The notes below the pieces were generated by a model. It saw only the letters and a program-made list of their open reading frames with translations. It was not told the origin of the DNA and did not search any database. A stretch of DNA of 6,109 bases, taken from contig JAOPUQ010000186.1 in NCBI GenBank assembly GCA_025963425.1, positions 1-6,109 of the forward strand, written 5' to 3'. The stretch's first letter is position 1. Each line of letters starts with the position of its first letter. Origin of the DNA: Modestobacter sp. Lineage in GTDB: Bacteria > Actinomycetota > Actinomycetes > Mycobacteriales > Geodermatophilaceae. Positions 1 to 4,991 of this stretch are shown in pieces. Made by a program: the position numbers and the translations under genes.

Positions 1-2
1 AC

Positions 3-38
3 ATCGAGCCTCGCAGCGCCGACGAGGTGGTGTTGTAG
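3..38 (+). CDS. possible C-terminal end of an upstream gene (partial)
   Basis: Reading from position 3, eleven codons (IEPRSADEVVL) lead to a TAG stop at 36-38. All but one of the sense codons end in G or C, as in the real genes of this window, so this may be the tail of a gene that begins outside the window. The fragment is too short to identify, and a chance open frame of this length is quite possible. The sequence just after it can form weak GC hairpins (26-32 with 44-50, or 43-49 with 70-76), but neither has a T-tract. Confidence 0.28.
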   Translation: MEPRSADEVVL

Positions 39-221
39 ATCTCCACCACCGCCCATGGCGTCTTCGATTGTGGTGGCGGGGCATGGATCCACATTGAGCA
101 CAAGAAACAGATCGCGATGACTCGGAAAAGCAGCCGGGCCTATCCCCCGGGGCTGGAGGCCATCCAGGGGCCGCCTCCGCCCCTGCCGTGGGCGGCCTGC
201 GGGGAGGGCCTTTCAGTGCCA

Positions 222-256
222 ACCAGTACCTCCGTGTGGGCCGACCAGTACCTCCG
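222..256. repeat. 13-bp direct repeat in the leader of the membrane-protein gene
   Basis: The 13-mer ACCAGTACCTCCG occurs at 222-234 and again at 244-256, a spacing of 22 bp, or about two helical turns. The second copy lies inside a 7-bp inverted repeat (GCCGACC at 240-246, GGTCGGC at 260-266) that ends just before the ribosome binding site of the gene at 282. Two identical sites two turns apart are typical of a regulator binding site, but no regulator is identified. A hairpin hiding or exposing the ribosome binding site is the alternative reading. Confidence 0.5.
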
Positions 257-267
257 CGCGGTCGGCG

Positions 268-272
268 GGAGG
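268..272 (+). promoter_or_regulatory. ribosome binding site of the membrane-protein gene
   Basis: GGAGG at 268-272, within a longer purine run to 277, sits 9 nt before ATG 282. It supports that ATG as the start over the later in-frame ATGs. Confidence 0.75.
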
Positions 273-281
273 GGGAGATAA

Positions 282-950
282 ATGGCAGCCGTCGATGCGC
301 GGCCAGGATCGGCATTGCGTACACCGCGGGCCGCAGGGCTGGCGGGTATGGTGTCCGCCCTGTTGTTGGGCGCCACCATGGTGCTGGTCCGCATTGCGAT
401 CCCTGCCGATGCATCCGGTGCGCCCAGCTGGCTCACCGACTCCTCGAGCCGTGATGCCCTGCGGGTGGCACTCGGGCTGGTTCCTTTTGCTGGAATCTTC
501 TTCTTGTGGTTCATGGGGGCAGTGCGGGACTACTTCGGGGAGGGGGAAGACAAGTTCTTCGCCACCCTCTTCCTAGGCGGTGGGCTGTTGTTCGTAGCGA
601 TGCTCTTCGTCCTGTCGGCAGCCGCCTACGGCCTCCTGGAGTTGGCAGACGTGTCGCAGGATTCGTCTCAGCAGCAACTCATCGGAACGCGGCAACTCGT
701 GTTAACGCTGCTGTCCAGCTACTGCACACGGATGGCCGCGGTGTTCACCATGGCGACCACGACCATCGGCCACGGCCGGGGCATCTTCCCCCGCTGGCTC
801 GTCTGGCTCGGCTATCTCGTCGCGTTGGTACTGCTCTTTGTCAGCGTCGAGTGGTCCGAACTCATCTTCCCCGTCTGGGTCCTGGTTCTCAGCAGCGTTG
901 TCTTCCTGGCCGGCTCGCACCGGGAGAGCCCAGGCTCCGCTTCTTCCTGA
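282..950 (+). CDS. multi-pass membrane protein of unknown function
   Basis: This encodes a 222-residue protein not assigned to a named family. Hydrophobic stretches at about residues 19-40, 60-80, 94-118, 138-161, 171-190 and 193-211 predict six transmembrane helices. The N-terminal 18 residues and a short Ser-rich C-terminal tail are polar. The charged loop around residues 81-91 (RDYFGEGEDK) between helices 2 and 3 is the most distinctive patch and would be a good family signature. No catalytic or transporter motif is visible. The start at ATG 282 is supported by GGAGG 9 nt upstream. The gene stands alone: a repeated 13-mer lies before it and a weak hairpin after it. Third positions are somewhat less G/C-biased than in the metal genes, which may hint at a different history. 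It is very likely a real membrane protein; its function is unknown. Confidence 0.82.
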   Translation: MAAVDARPGSALRTPRAAGLAGMVSALLLGATMVLVRIAIPADASGAPSWLTDSSSRDALRVALGLVPFAGIFFLWFMGAVRDYFGEGEDKFFATLFLGGGLLFVAMLFVLSAAAYGLLELADVSQDSSQQQLIGTRQLVLTLLSSYCTRMAAVFTMATTTIGHGRGIFPRWLVWLGYLVALVLLFVSVEWSELIFPVWVLVLSSVVFLAGSHRESPGSASS

Positions 951-966
951 CCCCTACCACCGGGGT
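950..966 (+). terminator. weak hairpin after the membrane-protein gene
   Basis: ACCCC at 950-954, starting at the last base of the stop codon, can pair with GGGGT at 962-966 across a 7-nt loop, followed by TT. The stem is only 5 bp, so a role in termination is tentative. Confidence 0.3.
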
Positions 967-1384
967 TTCGGCGCCGAGTGCTTGGTTCTGACGGTCGCGT
1001 CGTGGAGCAGCTGCTCGAACGCTTGTTGTAGGAGCAGCGCCTTCCGGGACATGGGGCGGCTCATGGGGCACCTCATGGCGCGGGACAACATGGACTGTTG
1101 GCGCCACCTCTGCGAGAGTGATTCCTAACAGCAGTGCGGTCGACAAGTGGGCCACTTCGCTCATGAGCAAGCCCAGGAGGTGGTGCTCCGCCTCAAATCT
1201 GGTCGGCCCCGCGGATCCCGCGGAGCAGCAGTGAGATCAGTTGCCAGCGGCCCGGTATCGCTCGACGACGTCGGCCTTAGTACTGCAACGGCACTCGTGC
1301 GTGTCGCTGCAGGGATCGACCGAAGGCAGGTAGCAGCGTGTGCCGATGCGCTGTGATGGCCTGGTGGCCGAGGTGCAGGACTGG
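967..1384. other. about 420 bp without a supportable gene
   Basis: Several short open frames exist on both strands but none has a convincing start, codon bias or recognisable domain. The least unlikely are a minus-strand frame from ATG 1170, which shows a His/Pro-rich stretch (HEVPHEPPHVP) but weak G/C bias, and a minus-strand frame ending with the stop at 1234-1236, which shows several cysteines and an ADVVERYRAAG tail. The stretch is less coding-like than the rest of the window and lies next to an insertion-sequence scrap, so it is probably decayed or imported DNA. Confidence 0.5.
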
Positions 1385-1484
1385 GCGGCGGGCCCGGTCC
1401 CGAATCTCGTCGGGGTACCTCGGTGCCGCCATGACTTTCCATCCTTCGGGGATTGGAAGCCTCCATCAATCCCGGGGCGGTTGA
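1385..1484 (-). mobile_element. remnant terminal end of an IS3-family insertion sequence
   Basis: Read on the minus strand from 1484, the sequence starts TCAACCGCCCCGGG, close to the TGAACCGCCCCGG terminal repeat common in actinobacterial IS3-family elements as I recall them. It continues with a purine-rich ribosome binding site (AAGGATGGAAAG) and an ATG at 1432 opening MAAPRYPDEIRDRARR. That peptide resembles the start of the IS3 OrfA transposase subunit (typically MAAPRKYPEELRERAVR). After about 16 codons the frame loses similarity and stops, so only the left tip of the element survives; no OrfB integrase or opposite terminal repeat was found. The assignment rests on recalled family patterns. 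Its position directly against a truncated gene at 1485 supports it. Confidence 0.5.
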
Positions 1485-1705
1485 CTTCGAGCCAGACCGC
1501 GTTCGACGCGCAGGGCCGCGAGTACTCGGCGGACTCGGGCGCGGCGGTCTACCTGGACAACGCGAACAGCTTCCTGGAGCAGCTGAACCCGGGCAGTGCC
1601 GTGGACGGGCAGCTGGTGTACGACGTGCCGGCGGGTACGCAGTTGACCGAGCTGGAGCTGCACGACTCGCCGTTCTCGGGTGGCACGAAGGTCGCGCTGA
1701 GCTGA
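1485..1705 (+). pseudogene. 5'-truncated DUF4352 (telokin-like) secreted-protein gene
   Basis: The frame ending at TGA 1703-1705 reads SSQTAFDAQGREYSAD, then SFLEQLNPGSAVDGQ and VYDVPAGTQLTELELHDS. This is the characteristic second half of a DUF4352 domain: the (D/T)xxGRxY strand, the LNPG turn and the VFDVP strand. DUF4352 is an immunoglobulin-like fold usually found after a signal peptide or lipobox in Gram-positive secreted or lipoproteins. The expected signal sequence and first half of the domain are missing. Homology begins at about 1485, exactly where the IS3-like end stops, and no ribosome binding site precedes it. The upstream extension of the frame to ATG 1340 runs antisense through the insertion-sequence scrap and looks artificial. 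The C-terminus and terminator are intact, so this is the 3' remnant of a gene cut by an insertion or deletion. Confidence 0.7.
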
Positions 1706-1712
1706 CCCCCTG

Positions 1713-1762
1713 AACGACCGAGCGCCCCCGCCCTCGAATGAGGACGGGGGCGTTCTGTCGTT
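1713..1762 (+). terminator. strong intrinsic-type terminator of the DUF4352 remnant
   Basis: A long hairpin lies 8 nt after the stop. AGCGCCCCCGCCCTC (1721-1735) pairs with GAGGACGGGGGCGTT (1740-1754) around a GAAT loop, with one C-A mismatch and one G-T pair. An outer 6-bp stem joins AACGAC (1713-1718) to GTCGTT (1757-1762). There is no long T-tract, as is usual in actinobacteria. Confidence 0.85.
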
Positions 1763-2173
1763 ACAGGGTGAGGCGTCGGAAGCGCCCCCACCGGCGTCGA
1801 GATGCACGATGCGGACGAGCGGCCCCTGTTCGTGCCGCTACACGTTGGCCACCCCGCCGCGTTCCCTGATGGACGCCCTGGTCGCGCCCCAGCACCCGAT
1901 GGCTCGACTGAACGCCCAGTGCCGACGGTCGGCGATGCCGAACGTGCCCATGCCGCCTGGTCGCATAGGAGGCGGGCCGGGGACCCGCCCAGCGGCGGGT
2001 GCGCCGCGACCAGTCAGGCGGGGCGGAAGAGGAAGGCCGGGGCGGTGCTGCTGATCATCATCAGGTCACCGGAATGCCGACGCCTCGCCACGCATCCGCA
2101 GCGTCGGGCCTGCTGCCGCCGGGCACCGGCTCACCTGCCGACGCCGCGTGGGCTCCGTCGGGTACTCGTCGGC
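1763..2173. other. about 410 bp without a supportable gene
   Basis: Open frames on the plus strand from 1802 and 1809 have no good ribosome binding site, no recognisable domain and mixed codon bias. The minus strand, downstream of the STAS gene, shows none either. The only structure seen is the hairpin cluster at 1957-2013. Confidence 0.5.
1957..2013. repeat. nested inverted repeats (stem-loop cluster)
   Basis: CTGGTCGC (1957-1964) and GCGACCAG (2006-2013) form a perfect 8-bp outer stem. Inside, ACCCGCC (1983-1989) pairs with GGCGGGT (1994-2000) around a CAGC loop. As an alternative, GGCGGG (1971-1976) pairs with CCCGCC (1984-1989). This could end transcription from the minus-strand STAS gene, which stops about 160 bp away, or be a structured RNA. 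GC-rich DNA yields such pairs fairly often. Confidence 0.35.
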
Positions 2174-2246
2174 GGTCACGACGTCGGGGGCCCCGGCCGG
2201 CGCTGTGCGCCCTCCGCGTCGGGAGCGTCGATGGTCACGACGTCGG
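2174..2246. repeat. 14-bp direct repeat at the 3' end of the STAS gene
   Basis: GGTCACGACGTCGG occurs at 2174-2187 and 2233-2246, 59 bp apart, with partly matching flanks (CGTCG before, CCCGG after). Each copy supplies the stop codon of a different minus-strand frame, so both frames end in the residues PTS. It may record a small local duplication at the gene end. Confidence 0.5.
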
Positions 2247-2579
2247 CGAGCCCGGTGAGCTGAAGAGCACGCGGCGCCGGCCGCCGCAGCGGACCACCAG
2301 GCGGGCCCCGCGCATCCGGCACCGCCGCCGCGCCTGGGCCAACGCGGCGACTCCGGCGGTGCCGAGGATTGTCACCTGCTCCAGGTCGACGATCAGCTCC
2401 CGGAGGCCGCGGCGACCGGACTGCGAGTCCAGGCATGCGCCCAGCAGCGGCGCGGTGTAGGTGTCGACCTCGCCGGTGACCTCGACGACCACCCGTCCGG
2501 GGCGGGTTCCGGGCAGGGTGGTGACCGCCAGCAGCTGCTCGGCGTCGGGGGCGGAACGGTGCGCAGGGGAATGCTGCAC
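2176..2579 (-). pseudogene. STAS-domain protein (anti-sigma factor antagonist type), apparently frameshifted
   Basis: STAS-domain proteins of the SpoIIAA/RsbV type bind and titrate anti-sigma-factor kinases. GTG 2579 is the best start, with AAGGAG 7 nt upstream. The first frame reads VVVEVTGEVDTYTAPLL (residues 30-46), LIVDLEQVTILGTAGVAAL (62-80) and RGARLVVR (90-97), the STAS beta-alpha order. The usual phosphorylated serine loop DS(S/A)G is GTAG here (residues 73-76), so the acidic residue is lost and Ser is replaced by Thr 74. After residue 105 this frame diverges and stops at 2235. A different frame continues the fold with QLTGLADVVTIDAPDAEG to the stop at 2176-2178, where family members have LxLTGLxxVxxI. 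A 1-2 base indel near 2262-2268 therefore splits the domain; restored, it would be about 133 residues. Sequencing error, a recent mutation or a working truncated 114-residue protein are all possible. The frame also runs open upstream to 2906, but that extension shows no domain. Confidence 0.75.
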
Positions 2580-2586
2580 GAGCAAG

Positions 2587-2592
2587 CTCCTT
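2587..2592 (-). promoter_or_regulatory. ribosome binding site deciding the STAS start
   Basis: Minus-strand AAGGAG, 7 nt before GTG 2579, places the start where STAS homology begins and argues against the upstream in-frame ATGs at 2906 and 2831. The latter also has a purine-rich run before it, so a longer form is not excluded. Confidence 0.65.
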
Positions 2593-3044
2593 CGAGCGAA
2601 GGTGGAAGGGGAGGTGGCCGGCACGCCGGCGGCCCGGTCGGGACTCGGGTCGGCGGACGCGGTGGGTAAGCGCAGCGGGTGGAAGGGCGTCAGCTCCGGC
2701 GGAGCCTCGCCCTTGAGCACGGTCTGGGCACGAGTTGTCCGGTGGTCGAACGTACGGACCACGGCGCCCGGAGGGCCGCGGCCTCCGGCGGCGCGCTGCT
2801 GCACCCGCCGTCGGAACCATGACCCGACCATGCCCTTCCCCCCGCCTGCCGAGGTAGGGCGGTCGCCGGTCAACCGTCGCCGACCGATCTTGCCGACGAC
2901 CCGCAACGGGGGGTCGGCTGGTGGTCGATCACGACGAGCGCATGGACCGCCTGGCGGCCGCCTGCGAGGCCCGCGGCGCGCACGTCCCCGACGAGCCGGA
3001 GGGCAGGGCTGGGTCTGCTGTGCAGAACGCGGCCCGACGGGGTG
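2593..3044. other. about 450 bp between the STAS and arsR genes with no convincing gene
   Basis: The minus-strand frame that runs from 2906 into the STAS gene encodes only low-complexity Arg/Pro/Ala-rich sequence and is taken as untranslated leader. On the plus strand a 69-codon frame from GTG 2921 (GGGGGG at 2908-2913 before it) has strong G/C third positions over its first 29 codons, reading DERMDRLAAACEARGAH, then loses the bias and runs antisense into arsR. It could be a gene scrap. No promoter could be assigned with confidence. Confidence 0.4.
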
Positions 3045-3398
3045 CTAGCGCGTCGCGAGCGCGCCGCGCAACTCCTCCAGTGCGGCCGGGACGACGGTGT
3101 ACCAGACGTTGCGGCCGCGCCGCTCGCTGACGCACAGCCCTGCGGACACGAGCTTTCCGAGGTGGAAGCTGACCGTGCCCTGACTGCGGCCGGCCGGCGC
3201 GACCAGGTCGCAGGCGCACACCGCCCCCTCGGCGTTGGCGAGCAGGGACACCAGGCGCAGCCGGACCGGGTCGGCGAGCGCCGCGAACTGCTTGGCCAGC
3301 GTCGCGGCGTCGGGCTCGGAAAGCACCTCGGTGGCCAGCGGTGCGCAGCAGGCGACCACCTCCGGCTGGTCCAGCACCGGCAGCTCGCGCACCGTCAT
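3045..3398 (-). CDS. arsR: ArsR/SmtB-family metalloid-responsive repressor
   Basis: This encodes a 117-residue winged-helix repressor, the usual size for ArsR/SmtB proteins. The ALADPVRLRLVSLL helix (residues 40-53) and the recognition segment GTVSFHLGKLVSAGLC (74-89) followed by the RRGRNVWY wing (93-100) are typical. Metal-site candidates are the vicinal pair C17-C18 near the N-terminus and C61/C63 in the VCACDL segment of the third helix. Corynebacterium-type ArsR binds As(III) with an N-terminal Cys pair plus one Cys of the facing subunit, and this arrangement fits. ATG 3398 has GAGGAG 5 nt upstream (3404-3409). The gene diverges from cadI across 130 bp holding twin palindromes, so it probably represses itself and the cadI unit until arsenite or a similar thiophilic metal(loid) binds. 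Cd(II) or Pb(II) sensing is the main alternative. Confidence 0.92.
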   Translation of the reverse strand: MTVRELPVLDQPEVVACCAPLATEVLSEPDAATLAKQFAALADPVRLRLVSLLANAEGAVCACDLVAPAGRSQGTVSFHLGKLVSAGLCVSERRGRNVWYTVVPAALEELRGALATR

Positions 3399-3436
3399 CG
3401 GGTCTCCTCGGCTCTCGGCAACTCACCTGCGGCAAC

Positions 3437-3493
3437 ACATTGACAACTGTCGATGCTTCCGGCACTGTCCGACGCATCGACAGCCGTCAATGT
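3437..3493. promoter_or_regulatory. paired ArsR operators in the arsR-cadI intergenic region
   Basis: Arms at 3437-3456 and 3474-3493 are inverted copies matching at 18 of 20 positions, separated by 17 bp. Each arm holds a 16-bp imperfect palindrome: ATTGAC-N4-GTCGAT at 3439-3454 and ATCGAC-N4-GTCAAT at 3476-3491. Each suits one winged-helix ArsR dimer. The mirror arrangement places one site over each of the two outward-facing promoters. Assignment to ArsR is inferred from position and from the ATYGAC-type half-sites. Confidence 0.8.
3440..3468 (+). promoter_or_regulatory. candidate cadI promoter, mirrored by an arsR promoter
   Basis: TTGACA at 3440-3445 is a perfect -35 box, and CACTGT at 3463-3468, 17 bp on, is a poor -10. 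On the minus strand TTGACG at 3490-3485 is the matching -35 for arsR, with its -10 falling in the same central spacer (about 3467-3462) and also poor. Both -35 boxes lie inside the operator arms, so bound repressor would block both promoters. Confidence 0.45.
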
Positions 3494-3528
3494 ACTGCTG
3501 CTCGCCGATCCGACCAGGAGGCCACCCC

Positions 3529-4026
3529 ATGTCCCGCATCCAGCTCGCCCTCAACGTCGACGACCTCGAGCAGGCCGTGACCTTCTACAGCAAGCTCTTC
3601 GGCGCGGAGCCGGCCAAGCGCCGGCCGGGCTACGCCAACTTCGCGATCGCCGAGCCGCCGCTGAAGCTCGTGCTGCTGGAGAACCCCGGCAAGGGCGGCA
3701 GCATCAACCACCTCGGCGTCGAGGTGGCCTCCACCGAGACGGTGCACGCCGAGATCGCCCGGCTCTCCGGTGAGGGGCTGTTCACCGACGAGGAGATGGG
3801 CACCACCTGCTGCTTCGCGACCCAGGACAAGGTGTGGGTGACCGGCCCGAACGGTGAGCGCTGGGAGGTCTACACCGTGCTGGCCGACAGCGAGACCTTC
3901 GGCACCAGCCCGCAGACCCTCATCGACGCCGGGCAGGCGCCCGAGGGCGGCGTCTGCTGCGGCACCGCCACGGCCACCGACACCGCCGAGAAGCCCCACC
4001 CGGCCGCCGCGGCCTCCTGCTGCTGA
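3529..4026 (+). CDS. cadI: ArsI/CadI-family VOC metalloenzyme (arsenic/cadmium-induced)
   Basis: This 165-residue protein has the vicinal-oxygen-chelate fold of the ArsI/CadI family. Characterised ArsI members are Fe(II) dioxygenases that cleave the C-As bond of trivalent organoarsenicals such as methylarsenite; mycobacterial CadI is a cadmium- and arsenic-induced homologue of less certain activity. Visible hallmarks are LNVDDLEQAVTFYSKLFG (residues 8-25), YANFAIAEPPLKLVL (35-49), NHLGVEV (60-66), the substrate-binding vicinal pair in TTCCFA (C94-C95) and GPNGERWEVY (106-115). Likely metal ligands by VOC position are Q5, H61 and E113. AGGAGG at 3516-3521 lies 7 nt before ATG 3529. Two further Cys pairs, C143-C144 and C164-C165, sit in an Ala/Thr-rich tail beyond the VOC core. 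The gene is divergent from arsR and leads a probable operon. No arsenite pump or arsenate reductase is seen in the window. Confidence 0.93.
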   Translation: MSRIQLALNVDDLEQAVTFYSKLFGAEPAKRRPGYANFAIAEPPLKLVLLENPGKGGSINHLGVEVASTETVHAEIARLSGEGLFTDEEMGTTCCFATQDKVWVTGPNGERWEVYTVLADSETFGTSPQTLIDAGQAPEGGVCCGTATATDTAEKPHPAAAASCC

Positions 4027-4055
4027 CCCACCTACCGCAGACGAGGAGCCCGAAC

Positions 4056-4157
4056 ATCATCTCGCCACCGGTCGCCCGTCCGACCGCCGCCACCCGGCTG
4101 CGGGCGATGCTGCGCCACGAGCAGCCCGGCGCCGCGGTGTGCTGCGCCGGCGCGTGA
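4056..4157 (+). CDS. tiny ORF with a vicinal Cys pair and no standard start codon
   Basis: AGGAG at 4044-4048 is followed, at the normal 7-nt spacing, by ATC ATC TCG rather than ATG. From there 33 codons run to TGA 4155-4157, encoding PPVARPTAATRLRAMLRHE and then QPGAAVCCAGA. Codons are mostly G/C-ending, as in neighbouring genes. It starts 29 nt after cadI, and its stop overlaps the next frame as GTGA. It could be a peptide translated from a rare AUC start, a gene whose ATG was mutated, or the frameshifted first part of one longer gene with the following ORF. An in-frame ATG at 4107 would give only 16 residues. No family is recognised. Confidence 0.32.
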   Translation: MISPPVARPTAATRLRAMLRHEQPGAAVCCAGA

Positions 4158-4342
4158 CCGCCGGCGGGAGCGCGGTGGGCACCGCCGCGCTCGAGCGGCA
4201 CGGCGCCGACCCGGACACGGTGTTCCTGCTGCGGTCGGCCGCCGCCGATGCCTTCGGCATGGCCACTGCTGTCTGGGTCGTCGCGGTGCGGATGCACGGG
4301 ACGCACCAGCACCCCCGCGCGCCCGCTCCGGCGGTGGGATAG
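4154..4342 (+). CDS. small ORF of unknown function coupled to the methyltransferase gene
   Basis: Starting at the GTG that overlaps the previous stop (GTGA), or at in-frame GTG 4139, this frame encodes about 62 residues ending at TAG 4340-4342. Nearly every codon ends in G or C, strong evidence that the frame is or was translated. It reads GTAALERHGADPDTVFLL, then a hydrophobic stretch AFGMATAVWVVAV (about one short membrane segment) and a His/Pro-rich tail. The hydrophobic run resembles the last helix of a transporter, so it may be the stub of a decayed membrane protein, perhaps an efflux pump once next to cadI. That is speculation. The methyltransferase GTG follows 7 nt after the stop, which suggests translational coupling. 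No family is recognised. Confidence 0.42.
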   Translation: MTAGGSAVGTAALERHGADPDTVFLLRSAAADAFGMATAVWVVAVRMHGTHQHPRAPAPAVG

Positions 4343-4349
4343 TCCCCGC

Positions 4350-4991
4350 GTGGCCGGCTGCTGCAACCCCCGCGGATGCGACCGGATGTTCGGCGACCGC
4401 TTCGCGAAGCGGATGGCGGCCCGCTACCGGAGGCGCGGCCTGGACAAGACCGCCCGCCGGATCGTCGAGCTGCTCACCGAGCGTGGCGTGCAGGGCGCGA
4501 CGGTGCTGGAGATCGGGGGCGGGGTCGGTGAGATCCAACTCGAGCTGCTGCGGCGCGGTGCGGCGTCGGCGACCAACCTCGAGCTCTCGCCCGGCTACGA
4601 GACCGAGGCGGCGGCACTGATCGCCGAGGCCGGCCTCACCGGCCGGGTGTCGCGCCGCTTGGTCGACATCGCCGCGGATCCGACCGCGGTCGGGCCGGCC
4701 GACATCGTTGTGCTGCATCGCGTCGTGTGCTGCTTCGGGGATCACGAGGCGCTGCTCGGATCGGCCGCCGACCACGCCCGCCGCCAGCTCGTGTTCAGCC
4801 ACCCGCCGCGCAACCCGGTGTCGCGGGCAGTCGTGGCCACCCAGAACCTGCTGCTGCTCCTGAGCCGCCGCGAGTTCCGAGTGTTCGCCCATCCGCCGGC
4901 CGCGATGCTGGCGGTGCTCGCCGAACACGGGCTGCGTCCCGCGGTCGCCCATCGCGGCCCGGTGTGGCAGGTCGCCGCCGCCACCCGCTGA
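4350..4991 (+). CDS. class I SAM-dependent methyltransferase
   Basis: This encodes a 213-residue protein with a Rossmann methyltransferase core: motif I VLEIGGGVGEIQLELLRRGA (residues 52-71), the acidic end of strand 2 in NLELSPGYE (76-84), an acidic loop LVDIAADP (104-111) and the strand-4 segment ADIVVLHRVV (117-126). The N-terminus has AGCCNPRGCDRMF (residues 2-14) with C4-C5 and C10, followed by a basic RYRRRGLDKTARR patch. A second vicinal pair, C127-C128, follows strand 4. GTG 4350 was chosen because it sits just after the preceding stop, has GGTGGGA at 4333-4339 and starts the conserved-looking segment; the longer frame from 4248 overlaps the preceding ORF. The Cys pattern is not that of arsenite methyltransferase ArsM as I know it, so the substrate is unknown, although its place downstream of cadI raises a metal(loid) link. 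Confidence 0.85.
   Translation: MAGCCNPRGCDRMFGDRFAKRMAARYRRRGLDKTARRIVELLTERGVQGATVLEIGGGVGEIQLELLRRGAASATNLELSPGYETEAAALIAEAGLTGRVSRRLVDIAADPTAVGPADIVVLHRVVCCFGDHEALLGSAADHARRQLVFSHPPRNPVSRAVVATQNLLLLLSRREFRVFAHPPAAMLAVLAEHGLRPAVAHRGPVWQVAAATR

Noticed and set aside
26..76. Two mutually exclusive 7-bp hairpins after the first stop codon
   Set aside because: Stems are low-complexity GGTGGTG/CCACCAC runs with large loops and no T-tract, so neither a terminator nor an attenuator can be claimed.
889..1170. Minus-strand frame with His/Pro-rich stretch (HEVPHEPPHVP)
   Set aside because: Weak third-position bias, poor ribosome binding site, tail antisense to the membrane-protein gene, and no recognisable family.
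1802..2460. Overlapping plus-strand frames of 81-153 residues
   Set aside because: Arg/Pro-rich without domain or ribosome binding site; part is antisense to the STAS gene.
2580..2906. Long N-terminal extension of the STAS frame to ATG 2906
   Set aside because: No domain or coding-like pattern in the extension, and AAGGAG before GTG 2579 marks a better start at the onset of STAS homology.
3235..3528. N-terminal extension of the cadI frame to 3235
   Set aside because: It runs antisense through arsR and the operator region; AGGAGG 7 nt before ATG 3529 and family length fix the true start.
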